Part shown: positions 7,821-15,639 of the stretch, in pieces
Layout: each line of letters opens with the position of its first letter
Numbering within the stretch: position 1 is the stretch's first letter
NCBI GenBank assembly: GCA_049324435.1
Contig: JBMOOQ010000025.1
Coordinates: 1 to 64,000 of the forward strand
Length of the DNA stretch: 64,000 nucleotides
From: Pseudorhodoplanes sp049324435
Lineage (GTDB): Bacteria > Pseudomonadota > Alphaproteobacteria > Rhizobiales > Xanthobacteraceae
Direction: 5' to 3'
Made by a program: the position numbers and the translations under genes
Notes under the pieces: generated by a model
Told to the model about the DNA's origin: nothing
Database searches by the model: none
The model's input: only the letters and a program-made list of their open reading frames with translations

Positions 7821-8549
7821 TTACGCTTGCGACGCACTCCGGCCGAGATAGGTCGCCACCACTTTCGGATCGCGCATCAGATCGTTCGCCCTCCCCTGAT
7901 GCACAAGCTCGCCGGACTCCAACACGTAACCGTAATCGGCGGTCTCGAGCGCGGCGCGCGCATTCTGTTCGACCAGCAACATGGTGACACCTTGCTCGCC
8001 GAGTCTTGCGATGATCCGGAAAATCTCGCGCACGATGAGTGGAGCGAGTCCGAGGCTCGGTTCGTCCAGCATCAGAAGCTTCGGCCGCCCCATCAGCGCG
8101 CGGCCGAGCGCCAGCATCTGCCGCTCACCACCGGATAGGGTGCCGGCAAGCTGTTGCCGGCGCTCGCGCAACCGCGGGAACAGCTCGTACACCCGTTCGA
8201 AGTCTTCCTTCACCTGCGCCGCATTGCGGCGGTGGATATAGGCACCGAGCAGAAGGTTGTCCGAGACCGCCATGTCGGTGAACAATTCGCGGGTTTCCGG
8301 AACCAGGACGATGCCGCGCTCGACGCGGGCCTCGACCTCGGCCTGACCGATATCGGCGCCCCCATAGGTGATCCGGCCGCTCGACGGCAACTGGCCGATC
8401 AAAGCCTTGAGCAGTGTCGTCTTGCCCGCTCCATTCGGACCGATGATGGTCGCGATCTGTCCTTCCTTGACCGCGAAGCTCACGCCCTTCACGGCGATCA
8501 ACTTGCCGTAGGAAACCGTCAGATCCTTCGCTTCGAGCATCGTGGTCAT
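7821..8549 (-). CDS. livF: Branched-chain-type ABC transporter ATP-binding protein LivF
   Basis: A 242-residue nucleotide-binding domain at the cytoplasmic face of a Liv/HAAT-type importer. Walker A is GPNGAGKTTLLKAL, the Q-loop/LivF region is VPETRELFTDM, the signature is LSGGERQMLALGRAL, Walker B is LLMLDEPSLGLAP, and the H-loop is shifted to LLVEQNARAA as is normal for LivF. It overlaps the LivM-LivG fusion gene by four bases (ATGA), indicating translational coupling. The substrate is unknown; the operon context with acyl-CoA dehydrogenase suggests an organic acid rather than an amino acid. Confidence 0.92.
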   Translation of the reverse strand: MTTMLEAKDLTVSYGKLIAVKGVSFAVKEGQIATIIGPNGAGKTTLLKALIGQLPSSGRITYGGADIGQAEVEARVERGIVLVPETRELFTDMAVSDNLLLGAYIHRRNAAQVKEDFERVYELFPRLRERRQQLAGTLSGGERQMLALGRALMGRPKLLMLDEPSLGLAPLIVREIFRIIARLGEQGVTMLLVEQNARAALETADYGYVLESGELVHQGRANDLMRDPKVVATYLGRSASQA

Positions 8550-10315
8550 TCGACGCTCCCGAGATAGGCTTCCTGCACGGCAGCGTTGCTCTGGATTTCG
8601 GCCGGCACACCCTCGGCAAGCTTCTTGCCGAAATCGAGCACCACGACGCGGTCGGCGAGGCTCATGACGAAATCCATGTCGTGTTCGACCAAGAGAATGG
8701 TCATCCCGTCCTTGCGCAGTTCTCGCAGGAGCGTAGATAGCGCCTGCTTCTCAAGACTGCGCAGGCCTGCGGCCGGCTCGTCGAGCATGATCAGGAGCGG
8801 TCCCGCAGCAAGTGCACGCGCCACTTCGAGCACCCGCTGCTGGCCAAGCGCGAGATTGCCGGCAAGCTCGTGAGCCTTGTCCGCCAATCCGACACGTTCC
8901 AGTTCGCGCATCGCCTCGGCGTAAACTGCACCCTCCTCGGCCCGGTCGAGCCTCAACGCGCCGGCGATAAAGCCCGCTTTCGTACGGCGGTAACTGCCAA
9001 GCATCACGTTCTCAAGCAGCGTCATGGTCGGGCGCAGCTTCACATGCTGGAACGTCCGCGCCATGCCGAGCGACACCACCTCATGCGGTCGGATACCGGC
9101 GAGATCGCGTCCGGCAAACGTGACCTTGCCCGCACTGGCGGGGAGCGCGCCGGTGATGAGATTGAAGGTGGTGCTCTTGCCCGCGCCGTTCGGACCGATC
9201 AGCGCGGTGATGCTACCGGCGCGGACATCAAAGGAAACATTGTCGACCGCCACAAGCCCGCCGAAGCGCTTGGTCAGACCCTCGATCCTCAGAAGCGGCG
9301 CGCCACTATCCGGCGGCAGCTTGTTCGGCAGTTCGGCCGCCGACGCCGCCGGCGCAGACTGAACGGTCTGCGGCAAGAATTGCCGGACCAAGGGCACGAT
9401 TCCGCTGCGCGACTTGTGCAGCAGCAGGATGAACAGGCATCCGAACACAACGATTTCGAGATTGGCGGCGTTGGTCGACAGATGCGGCAGCAAATCCTGC
9501 AGCCAGTTTTTCAGGAGCGCGACCGAGGCGGCACCGACCACGGCACCCGCGATCGTGCCGGCGCCGCCAAGCACCGCCATCAACAGATATTCGATACCGG
9601 CATTCAGCCCGAACGGCGCCGGGCTGACGAAGCGGGTCATGTGCGCGTACAGCCAACCCGCAATGCCTGCAAGCGCGGCCGCAACAATAAAGACGCAGAG
9701 CCGCACCCAGAACACGTCGATGCCAAGGCTCTCCGACATGCCCTTGCCGCCGCGCAGCGCGCGGATCGCGCGGCCCTCCCGCGATTTCAGAAGATTCGAA
9801 GCCCCGAGCAGCGCCGCACCGCAGAAAATCCAGATGATGTAATAAAGCTTCTGCGGCTCGTCGAAGCGGTATCCGAACAGCGACACCGGCGGGATGTCAC
9901 CAATGCCGCCATGCGCACCGAGAAACTGGAAATTGCCGAAGCTGTAATAGATCGCCATGCCCCAGGCGATGGTTGTCAGCGGCAGGTAATGCCCGCCGAG
10001 ATGCAGCGTGATGTAGCCTAGAATGAGCGCGACGACGGATGTGATCGCGAGGCCCGCAAAGAGGCCGACCCAGGGCGACAGGCCGGCCGCGGTCGAAAGA
10101 TAAGCCGTGGCATAGGCTCCAAGTCCCACGAAAGCGGCCTGCCCGAACGAAGTGATGCCGCCGCAACCAGTGAGCAGCACAAGCCCGAGCGTGATCAGCG
10201 TGTAGATGCCGATATAGTTCATCAGCGTGACAATGAAGCCATGCTGCAACAGCGGCAGCACCGCGACAGCGGCCGCCAGCAACACAAGTAATGCGATGCG
10301 AACCCGCGGCTGCAT
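8546..10315 (-). CDS. LivM-LivG fusion: ABC permease fused to ATP-binding domain
   Basis: One 589-residue chain. Residues about 1-300 are a LivM-type permease with roughly eight to ten hydrophobic segments and the EAA-like loop LLKSREGRAIRALRGG. After a short Ala/Pro linker, residues about 340-589 form a LivG-type ATPase: Walker A GPNGAGKSTTFNLITGAL, LGMARTFQHVKL, signature LALGQQRVLEVARAL (a common LivG variant of LSGGQ), Walker B LIMLDEPAAGLRS, and VEHDMDFVMSLADR. The start ATG lies two bases from the livH stop. Such fusions are known in proteobacteria. The other Liv system in this window keeps the two as separate genes. Confidence 0.92.
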   Translation of the reverse strand: MQPRVRIALLVLLAAAVAVLPLLQHGFIVTLMNYIGIYTLITLGLVLLTGCGGITSFGQAAFVGLGAYATAYLSTAAGLSPWVGLFAGLAITSVVALILGYITLHLGGHYLPLTTIAWGMAIYYSFGNFQFLGAHGGIGDIPPVSLFGYRFDEPQKLYYIIWIFCGAALLGASNLLKSREGRAIRALRGGKGMSESLGIDVFWVRLCVFIVAAALAGIAGWLYAHMTRFVSPAPFGLNAGIEYLLMAVLGGAGTIAGAVVGAASVALLKNWLQDLLPHLSTNAANLEIVVFGCLFILLLHKSRSGIVPLVRQFLPQTVQSAPAASAAELPNKLPPDSGAPLLRIEGLTKRFGGLVAVDNVSFDVRAGSITALIGPNGAGKSTTFNLITGALPASAGKVTFAGRDLAGIRPHEVVSLGMARTFQHVKLRPTMTLLENVMLGSYRRTKAGFIAGALRLDRAEEGAVYAEAMRELERVGLADKAHELAGNLALGQQRVLEVARALAAGPLLIMLDEPAAGLRSLEKQALSTLLRELRKDGMTILLVEHDMDFVMSLADRVVVLDFGKKLAEGVPAEIQSNAAVQEAYLGSVE

Positions 10316-10317
10316 CG

Positions 10318-11367
10318 CTACTCTTCCTCGTGCTCGTCGGCGTCATGCGCCGAGACATAGAGCCAGCGCCACAGCACGATCGGGATGATGGCAGCGAATA
10401 CGATCGCGTCCTTCAGGGCGCTGTAATAGAACGATCCAAAGGACTCAACGAGCCCGATCACAATCGCACCGACCGCGGCGAGCGGATAGCTGACAAAGCC
10501 GCCGACAACCGACCCGATGAATCCCTTGAGGCCGACGATGAGCCCGGTGTCGTAATAGATCGTGGTGGTCGGCGAGATCAGAATCCCGGCGATGGCCGCG
10601 ATCCCGGAAGCGAGCAGAAAGGACATCGCACCCGCCCGCGTGGTCCATATGCCGACCAGCCGCGCACCCTCGCGATTGATCGCGACCGCACGCAAGGCTT
10701 TGCCCGCGACCGTGAAGCGGAAGAATGCAAACAAGATGGCGGAAAACGCCGCGGCTGCAACGACGATCAGGATCAATTGTTGCGGGATCGCAAATCCGCC
10801 AATTGTCACGTCGCCTGATACGAAGGCCTGCGTCCGCAATCCCTCCGGTCCGAAATAAAGAAGCGCAAGTCCCGTGATCGCGAAATGCAGCGCGACTGCC
10901 ACCATCAGCAGAACCAAAACCGGCGCGGTCGCGATCGGCTGAAACACCACGCGATAGAGCAGCGGTCCGAGCGGCAGCACAAGCGCGACAGTGAGAAGCA
11001 TCGCAACCGGTAGCGGCAGGTCTTGCGCACCGATGAGGAAGGCGGCTCCGACCGGGATGGCCGGCACGATCACCCAGGTCAGGAACGCTTTCGGCAGCAG
11101 CGACAGCTTGTTCTGACGGACCAGCGATCCCGCTTCAACCAGAAAAGCGAGCGCAGCCAGTGTCAGCACCAGCCAGACCGTCCCCGGCATGCGCTGCAAT
11201 TCGAACGAGCCCAGTGTGAGCGCCGAATAAGCCACGAGATCGCCATAAGAAACGAAGATCACGCGCGTGACGTTGAAGATCAGCACGATCCCCAATGCCA
11301 TCAGCACGTAGATCGCGCCGGTGCCGATCGCGTCCTGAACCAGAAGGACGAAAATCTCGAACGTCAT
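10318..11367 (-). CDS. livH: Branched-chain-type ABC transporter permease LivH
   Basis: A 349-residue inner-membrane permease, somewhat longer than usual because of extra hydrophobic sequence around residues 55-120. LivH hallmarks are ALGIVLIFNVTRVIFVSYGDL near the N-terminus and the cytoplasmic loop FFRFTVAGKALRAVAINREGARLVGI. The ATG at 11367 begins MTFEIFVLLVQDAIGTGAIY, a typical LivH start; the frame is open further upstream but that sequence looks non-coding. It lies downstream of the substrate-binding protein gene across a strong hairpin. Confidence 0.9.
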   Translation of the reverse strand: MTFEIFVLLVQDAIGTGAIYVLMALGIVLIFNVTRVIFVSYGDLVAYSALTLGSFELQRMPGTVWLVLTLAALAFLVEAGSLVRQNKLSLLPKAFLTWVIVPAIPVGAAFLIGAQDLPLPVAMLLTVALVLPLGPLLYRVVFQPIATAPVLVLLMVAVALHFAITGLALLYFGPEGLRTQAFVSGDVTIGGFAIPQQLILIVVAAAAFSAILFAFFRFTVAGKALRAVAINREGARLVGIWTTRAGAMSFLLASGIAAIAGILISPTTTIYYDTGLIVGLKGFIGSVVGGFVSYPLAAVGAIVIGLVESFGSFYYSALKDAIVFAAIIPIVLWRWLYVSAHDADEHEEE

Positions 11368-11471
11368 GTTCCCGCCCGCGCACGACCTTCTTGATCGAAA
11401 TCGTAGCGCGTTCCTCGAAGACGCCGCGGCGTCCCGTCCCCTCGACCACCGTGCAATCCGGCACGGACGGC

Positions 11472-11497
11472 GTCCGGCCAGGCCCACCCGGCCGGAC
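11472..11497 (-). other. Strong hairpin between binding-protein gene and livH
   Basis: Perfect 8-base arms GTCCGGCC and GGCCGGAC around a 10-base loop, 16 bases after the substrate-binding-protein stop. There is no T-run, so it is more likely a 3' stabiliser or attenuator that raises binding protein over permease. A perfect palindrome GACGCCGCGGCGTC also lies nearer to livH in the same gap. Confidence 0.5.
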
Positions 11498-11513
11498 TAT
11501 CTCAAGCTCCGGA

Positions 11514-12659
11514 TCAGTTCGGCAGATACTTCCACTGCCCGTCCTTGACCTGGACGAGGATCACCGAGCGCTCATCCACGCCGTAGGATGAGCCTTCCGG
11601 AAACCGATAGACGCCATTGGTTCCGACCAGTTCTTTCACGTTGCGGACTTCGTCGCGCACCGCCTGACGGAATTCCGGCGTACCGGGCTTTGCCTTCTTC
11701 AGCGCTCGCGGGATCGCGTCCTGCAGAATCAGAACGCCGTCATAGGCAAACGCCGCGAATGAGTTCCAGCTGCCCTTGCCGTTGATGTCCTCGTACTTCT
11801 TGATGAAGTCGTAAGACACCTTCTTGATCGGATTTGAGTCCGGCAGCTGATCGGCGGCGCCGATCGGTCCGGTCACACCGACAACATTCTCGACCGACTT
11901 GCCGCCGACGCGCAGATAGTCCTGATTGAACACGCCGGGCGTGGCATAGACCGGCCCCTTGAAGCCGCGTTCGGCCAGCGCGATATGCGGCAGTGCGCCG
12001 GGCGTACCGGAACCGCCGACCATCACCGCGTCGGGCTTCGCCGCAATGATCTTCAGCACCTGCCCGGTAACGCTGGTGTCGGCACGTGCATAGCGCTCGT
12101 TGGTCACCACCTTGATGCCAGCCTTCTCGGCGGCGTCTTTCAGACCGTTATAGGCGATATCTCCCCACGGATCGCTGAAGCCGATATAGGCGACGGTCTT
12201 CACGCCGCGCTTCTGCATATCCTTGACGAGAGCGGCCGCCCAGAGATTGGCCGGCTGCGGCATCGCGATCATCCATTTGTTATTGTCAGCCGGAAAAGCT
12301 GCAGGAGCGAGCGATACTTGTTGCACGCCCGCCTTCGACGTGACGTTGCCCATGGCCTGCGAGGCAGGGGTATTCGAGCCGCCGATCAAAATATCGATGT
12401 TGTCGTCGGCAATCAGCTTCTGCGCATTCTTGACCGCGGTCGACGGATCGGACGCATCGTCGAGGAAGATCAGCTGGACCTTCTCGCCGCCGATTTCCTT
12501 GGCCATCAGCTCGACGCCCTTGCGATAGGGAATGCCGAGCGATGCATTCGGTCCGGTAAGCGCCAGCACGACACCGATCTTGATGTCGGCCTGCGCGGGA
12601 CCCGCAAGCGCAACGAAAGCCGCGGCAGATGCCGAAGCCAGCAGTTTCTTGATTGACAT
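11514..12659 (-). CDS. Periplasmic substrate-binding protein, LivJ/LivK type
   Basis: A 381-residue type I periplasmic binding protein. The N-terminus MSIKKLLASASAAAFVALAG followed by PAQA is a clear Sec signal peptide. The mature start ADIKIGVVLALTGPNASLGI and the segment IDILIGGSNTPASQAMGNV are typical of the family. It is the first gene of the minus-strand operon SBP-livH-livMG-livF-acyl-CoA dehydrogenase. The start ATG has AGGGAGGACATC directly upstream. The promoter gap contains the second copy of the TetR-type operator, 16 bases from the start codon. The ligand is unknown. Confidence 0.92.
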   Translation of the reverse strand: MSIKKLLASASAAAFVALAGPAQADIKIGVVLALTGPNASLGIPYRKGVELMAKEIGGEKVQLIFLDDASDPSTAVKNAQKLIADDNIDILIGGSNTPASQAMGNVTSKAGVQQVSLAPAAFPADNNKWMIAMPQPANLWAAALVKDMQKRGVKTVAYIGFSDPWGDIAYNGLKDAAEKAGIKVVTNERYARADTSVTGQVLKIIAAKPDAVMVGGSGTPGALPHIALAERGFKGPVYATPGVFNQDYLRVGGKSVENVVGVTGPIGAADQLPDSNPIKKVSYDFIKKYEDINGKGSWNSFAAFAYDGVLILQDAIPRALKKAKPGTPEFRQAVRDEVRNVKELVGTNGVYRFPEGSSYGVDERSVILVQVKDGQWKYLPN

Positions 12660-12674
12660 GATGTCCTCCCTGGC

Positions 12675-12695
12675 TCAATACCTACAAGTATGGAT
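12675..12695. promoter_or_regulatory. Second TetR-type operator copy
   Basis: The right half AAGTATGGA is identical to the palindrome at 5435-5456 and the left half is degenerate; 16 of 21 aligned positions match. It lies between the divergent substrate-binding-protein operon and the dehydrogenase-tetR operon, the expected place for control of both. Confidence 0.5.
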
Positions 12696-12778
12696 GTCGG
12701 GTTTTGCAGAGTCAATTCGCAAAGCCTCCGGTTACCCCGCGACAGACTGCGCCCGTCGTATACAGAGGTGAGCTCCCC

Positions 12779-13732
12779 ATGTTGCCGCAGGAACAGCCCA
12801 GGCGCATCGGGCTCGTCGGCACCGGATCGGTCGGCTCGGGATGGGCCGCAATCTATCTTGCGCGCGGCTTTGATGTGATTGCCTGCGATCCATCACCTGA
12901 CGCCGAAACGCGCCTGCGCGCGTTCATCGCCGACACCTGGGATGCGCTGCAACGCATCGGCTTCGCAACCGAAAAGCGAGTGCCGGAAGACAAGCTCTCG
13001 TTTGTTTCGGATGCCAGCGCCGTGGCTGCAGCATCCGATTTCGTGCAGGAAAATGCGCCCGAGAATCTTGCACTGAAGCAAGCGGTCTATGCCGAGATCG
13101 AGGAAGCGGCTCCGCCCACACTGGTGATCGGATCGAGCACGGGTGGAATTCCGCCGACCCAATTGCAGGCGAAGATGCGCAACCCCGAGCGCCTCATCGT
13201 ATGCCATCCATTCAATCCGCCGCACCTCATCCCTCTGGTCGAGATTATCGGCGGCGAAAGCACCGCGCCCGGGGTCGTGGACTGGGCACTGCGCTTTTTC
13301 GCCGCGCTCGGCAAGAAACCGATCCGCATCGACAAGGAGGTGACCGCCTTCCTGACCAACCGTCTGCAATTCGCATTGTTGCGCGAAGCGGTGCATTGCG
13401 TCGCCGAGGGCATCGCCAGTCCGCAGGCGATCGAGGATGCGATGCGCTACGGGCTTGGCCCGCGTTGGGCGGTGATGGGTGCACTGACAACGCTCACACT
13501 TGCAGGCGGCGATGGCGGCATGCCGCATGTGCTGACGATTGCGCCCGAATTGCAGAAATGGATGGACGCGTGCGGCACGCCCAAACTCACCGACCCTGAA
13601 GTTCAGAAAAAGCTGGTGGCGGCGGCCGAGGACATCACCCGCGGACGCGCCCTGCTCGAGTTGATCGCCTGGCGTAATCAAAGGCTCGTCGATCTGCTGC
13701 GCGCGGTCGGACCAGGCAGCGAGAAAGCCTGA
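12779..13732 (+). CDS. 3-hydroxyacyl-CoA dehydrogenase family protein, L-carnitine dehydrogenase-like
   Basis: A 317-residue NAD-dependent dehydrogenase. The N-terminal Rossmann domain opens IGLVGTGSVGSGWAAIYLARG; ASDFVQENAPENL, SSTGGIPPTQLQ and the catalytic-histidine block CHPFNPPHLIPLVEI follow, with a C-terminal helical domain after FLTNRLQFALLREA. The length and CHPFNPPHLIPLVEI pattern match L-carnitine dehydrogenase and lambda-crystallin-like enzymes, which oxidise a beta-hydroxy acid without needing CoA. In carnitine catabolism the product is cleaved by a BKACE enzyme, and a BKACE gene is in the same putative regulon. ATG 12779 is chosen because AGAGGTGAG precedes it; the frame is open to 12704. 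Confidence 0.85.
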   Translation: MLPQEQPRRIGLVGTGSVGSGWAAIYLARGFDVIACDPSPDAETRLRAFIADTWDALQRIGFATEKRVPEDKLSFVSDASAVAAASDFVQENAPENLALKQAVYAEIEEAAPPTLVIGSSTGGIPPTQLQAKMRNPERLIVCHPFNPPHLIPLVEIIGGESTAPGVVDWALRFFAALGKKPIRIDKEVTAFLTNRLQFALLREAVHCVAEGIASPQAIEDAMRYGLGPRWAVMGALTTLTLAGGDGGMPHVLTIAPELQKWMDACGTPKLTDPEVQKKLVAAAEDITRGRALLELIAWRNQRLVDLLRAVGPGSEKA

Positions 13733-13740
13733 GGCTCACC

Positions 13741-14352
13741 ATGACACGAGCAGCCGCCAAAGCGCCAAAGCCCGCCGCCGAGCCGCCGCTCGGCCGCAAG
13801 GACTGGATCGAAGCCGCTATTGCCATGCTGGCCGAGGACAATGTCGAGGCCTTGCGCGTGGATACGCTTGCCGAAAAGCTCGGTGTCACCAAGGGCAGCT
13901 TCTACTGGCACTTCAAGGGACGTGACGATCTCCTGTTCGCAGTGCTCGACGAATGGCGGCTGCGCATGACGAGCGAGATCCAGTCGCTCATCCTCGACCG
14001 ATCAGGTACGCCTTGGGAGCGGATCGAACGGCTGCTCCGCATCGCAATCTCGGCAAGGCCCGATGTTCCCGGCGGTCCGTTCGAGACGACGCTGCGCGAT
14101 TGGGCACGGCGCGACAGCAAAGTCGCCGCCGTCGTTCGCGAGGTCGATGCAGCCCGCGTCAAGTTCCTGCATCAGCTCTATCGGGAAGCCGGCCTCGAAG
14201 GCAGCGACATCGAGGATTTCGCCGAATTGCACATCGCCTACGTGATTGGCACTCGCCTGACGTTAGACCCCAGCGACACCGACGAGATCAAGCGCCGGCG
14301 CCGAATTGGCGCGGCCTTGCTTTTGCCCCGCGAGCGCGCGAAGAAGTCATGA
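13741..14352 (+). CDS. TetR/AcrR-family transcriptional regulator
   Basis: A 203-residue repressor. The N-terminal helix-turn-helix spans about residues 20-65: WIEAAIAMLAEDNVEALRVDTLAEKLGVTKGSFYWHFKGRDDLLFAVLDEW (key residues T-K-G-S-F-Y-W-H-F). The C-terminal part is a ligand-binding helical domain. It starts eight bases after the dehydrogenase stop, so the two are co-transcribed. The palindromes at 5435-5456 and 12675-12695 are the likely targets, giving control of the BKACE/monooxygenase pair, the transporter operon and its own operon. The inducer is probably a pathway CoA ester or acid (inference). Confidence 0.9.
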   Translation: MTRAAAKAPKPAAEPPLGRKDWIEAAIAMLAEDNVEALRVDTLAEKLGVTKGSFYWHFKGRDDLLFAVLDEWRLRMTSEIQSLILDRSGTPWERIERLLRIAISARPDVPGGPFETTLRDWARRDSKVAAVVREVDAARVKFLHQLYREAGLEGSDIEDFAELHIAYVIGTRLTLDPSDTDEIKRRRRIGAALLLPRERAKKS

Positions 14353-14383
14353 TGCCTGACCGGGGTCCAGCGCGGCCTCGTCC

Positions 14384-14400
14384 GACGGATTGCATCCGTC
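14384..14400 (+). terminator. Small hairpin after tetR
   Basis: GACGGAT and ATCCGTC (7-base arms) around TGC, 31 bases after the tetR stop. No T-run follows, so a terminator role is only possible. It separates the regulon from the amidase gene. Confidence 0.35.
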
Positions 14401-14500
14401 CTCATTAAAGACACAACCGAAGGCTTTTGCTTGCGGCATTGAGCCGACACCGCCTAGATTGCGGCTTTCCGTGACACCATCGATTCATCTCAAGAGCGCG

Positions 14501-15325
14501 ATGCCACGACGCCCGACCATAGCTGCCGCCGCGACGCTCGTTGCGCTGTTGCTTTGCGGCGTTTTGCCGGCGCAGCCGCAGACCGTGGCCCCGCGCCCGC
14601 GAGCCGCTACACCTCACTGCGATCCGGCGAATTTCCGCGTGATTGTGGATGTCGGCCACACACCGGAACATCCAGGCGCGATCAGCGCGCGCGGTATCGA
14701 CGAGTATACGTTCAATCTTGCGCTGGCGAAGGTGATCGATCGCAGGCTGCGCGAAGCGGGTTTCCACCAGGCGCATCTTTTGCTGGCCAATGGCGAGCCG
14801 ATCCCGAGCCTGGTGCGCCGCGTCGCGCAGGCGAATGCCATGTCCGCCGATCTTCTTGTGTCGATCCACCACGACTCGGTCCCCGAAGCCTTCAAATCGA
14901 TGTGGGAGTTTGGCGGCGTGCAGCGCCCCTATAGCGATCGCTTTCGGGGGCATTCGATCTTCGTGTCGGCTGACAACGCCGATTATCAGGGCAGTCTGGG
15001 CTTCGCAAAGATGCTGGGCATGCAGTTAAAGGCCCGCGGACTGCAATACACGCCGCACTACAAGGAAAGCTTTATGGGAGCGCGGCAGCGGCGGCTGGTC
15101 GATCCGGAGGCCGGAGTCTACCGCTACGACCAGCTTCTAATCCTGCGCACCGCGCGCATGCCGAGTGTGCTGCTTGAGGCCGGGTCGATCGTTCATCGCG
15201 ATGAAGAAGAGGAGATGGGAACGGATGCGCGCAAGGCGCTGATCGCGGATGCCGTCACTGAAGCGGTCCAGCGCTTCTGTGCGGTCAGGCCTGCAAGAAC
15301 ACAACGCGCCAGCACGCAGCGCTGA
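14501..15325 (+). CDS. Exported N-acetylmuramoyl-L-alanine amidase (Amidase_3)
   Basis: A 274-residue zinc amidase that cleaves the bond between MurNAc and L-alanine in peptidoglycan in the periplasm. A signal peptide is visible (MPRRPTIAAAATLVALLLCG, then VLPAQPQT). Zinc ligands appear in VIVDVGHTPEHPG (His), GIDEYTFNLALA (Glu) and LVSIHHDSV (His); the catalytic glutamate is in VLLEAGSIVHRDEEE. No SPOR, AMIN or LysM domain is present, so it is a minimal, probably soluble enzyme. The start ATG 14501 gives the best signal peptide; GTG 14471 is an in-frame alternative. It stands alone and unrelated to its neighbours. Confidence 0.88.
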   Translation: MPRRPTIAAAATLVALLLCGVLPAQPQTVAPRPRAATPHCDPANFRVIVDVGHTPEHPGAISARGIDEYTFNLALAKVIDRRLREAGFHQAHLLLANGEPIPSLVRRVAQANAMSADLLVSIHHDSVPEAFKSMWEFGGVQRPYSDRFRGHSIFVSADNADYQGSLGFAKMLGMQLKARGLQYTPHYKESFMGARQRRLVDPEAGVYRYDQLLILRTARMPSVLLEAGSIVHRDEEEEMGTDARKALIADAVTEAVQRFCAVRPARTQRASTQR

Positions 15326-15440
15326 TCGTCAACCCGCCTGCCCTGCATATCTTGGCGCCAACACAGTCCAGCTGTTCCGATAGCCTTAACCGCTCGTTAA
15401 CCAAGCGGAAGCACGCTTGATGCGCTACGGGGGTATGGCC

Positions 15441-15635
15441 ATGAGCCTCTCGGACACAGCGAAGGCAACCGCGCACGGCAAGCCCACAATCTGGCGGGAG
15501 ATCAAGGCACGGCTCTCGACTGCGCGAGGCGAGCCGCAATGGCTGTCAACCGGTCAGCGCCGCAGCCGGCGCAGATTATGCCGCCTGCTGATCGCCGAAT
15601 TGTTGCGCGACGAACTGAGCACCGGCCGCCGCTGA
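15441..15635 (+). CDS. Small hypothetical protein (64 aa)
   Basis: An unrecognised, very basic short ORF in the 314-base gap between the amidase and the alpha/beta hydrolase. It begins MSLSDTAKATAHGKPTIWRE and ends with an Arg-rich helix-like stretch (RRSRRRLCRLLIAELLRDEL). A GGGGG run lies seven bases before the ATG, and third codon positions are mostly G or C, as in neighbouring genes. The rest of the gap (15326-15440) shows only an AT-richer stretch with GTTAACC that may be a promoter. Could be spurious. Confidence 0.35.
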   Translation: MSLSDTAKATAHGKPTIWREIKARLSTARGEPQWLSTGQRRSRRRLCRLLIAELLRDELSTGRR

Positions 15636-15639
15636 CGCC

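Noticed and set aside
8870..10021. Plus-strand frame opposite the LivM-LivG fusion
   Set aside because: Same shadow effect; the minus strand encodes clear Walker motifs.
12779..13732. Naming the dehydrogenase as L-carnitine dehydrogenase
   Set aside because: Family resemblance and a BKACE neighbour are suggestive, but no carnitine-specific transporter or thioesterase is present and the other enzymes point to a different substrate.
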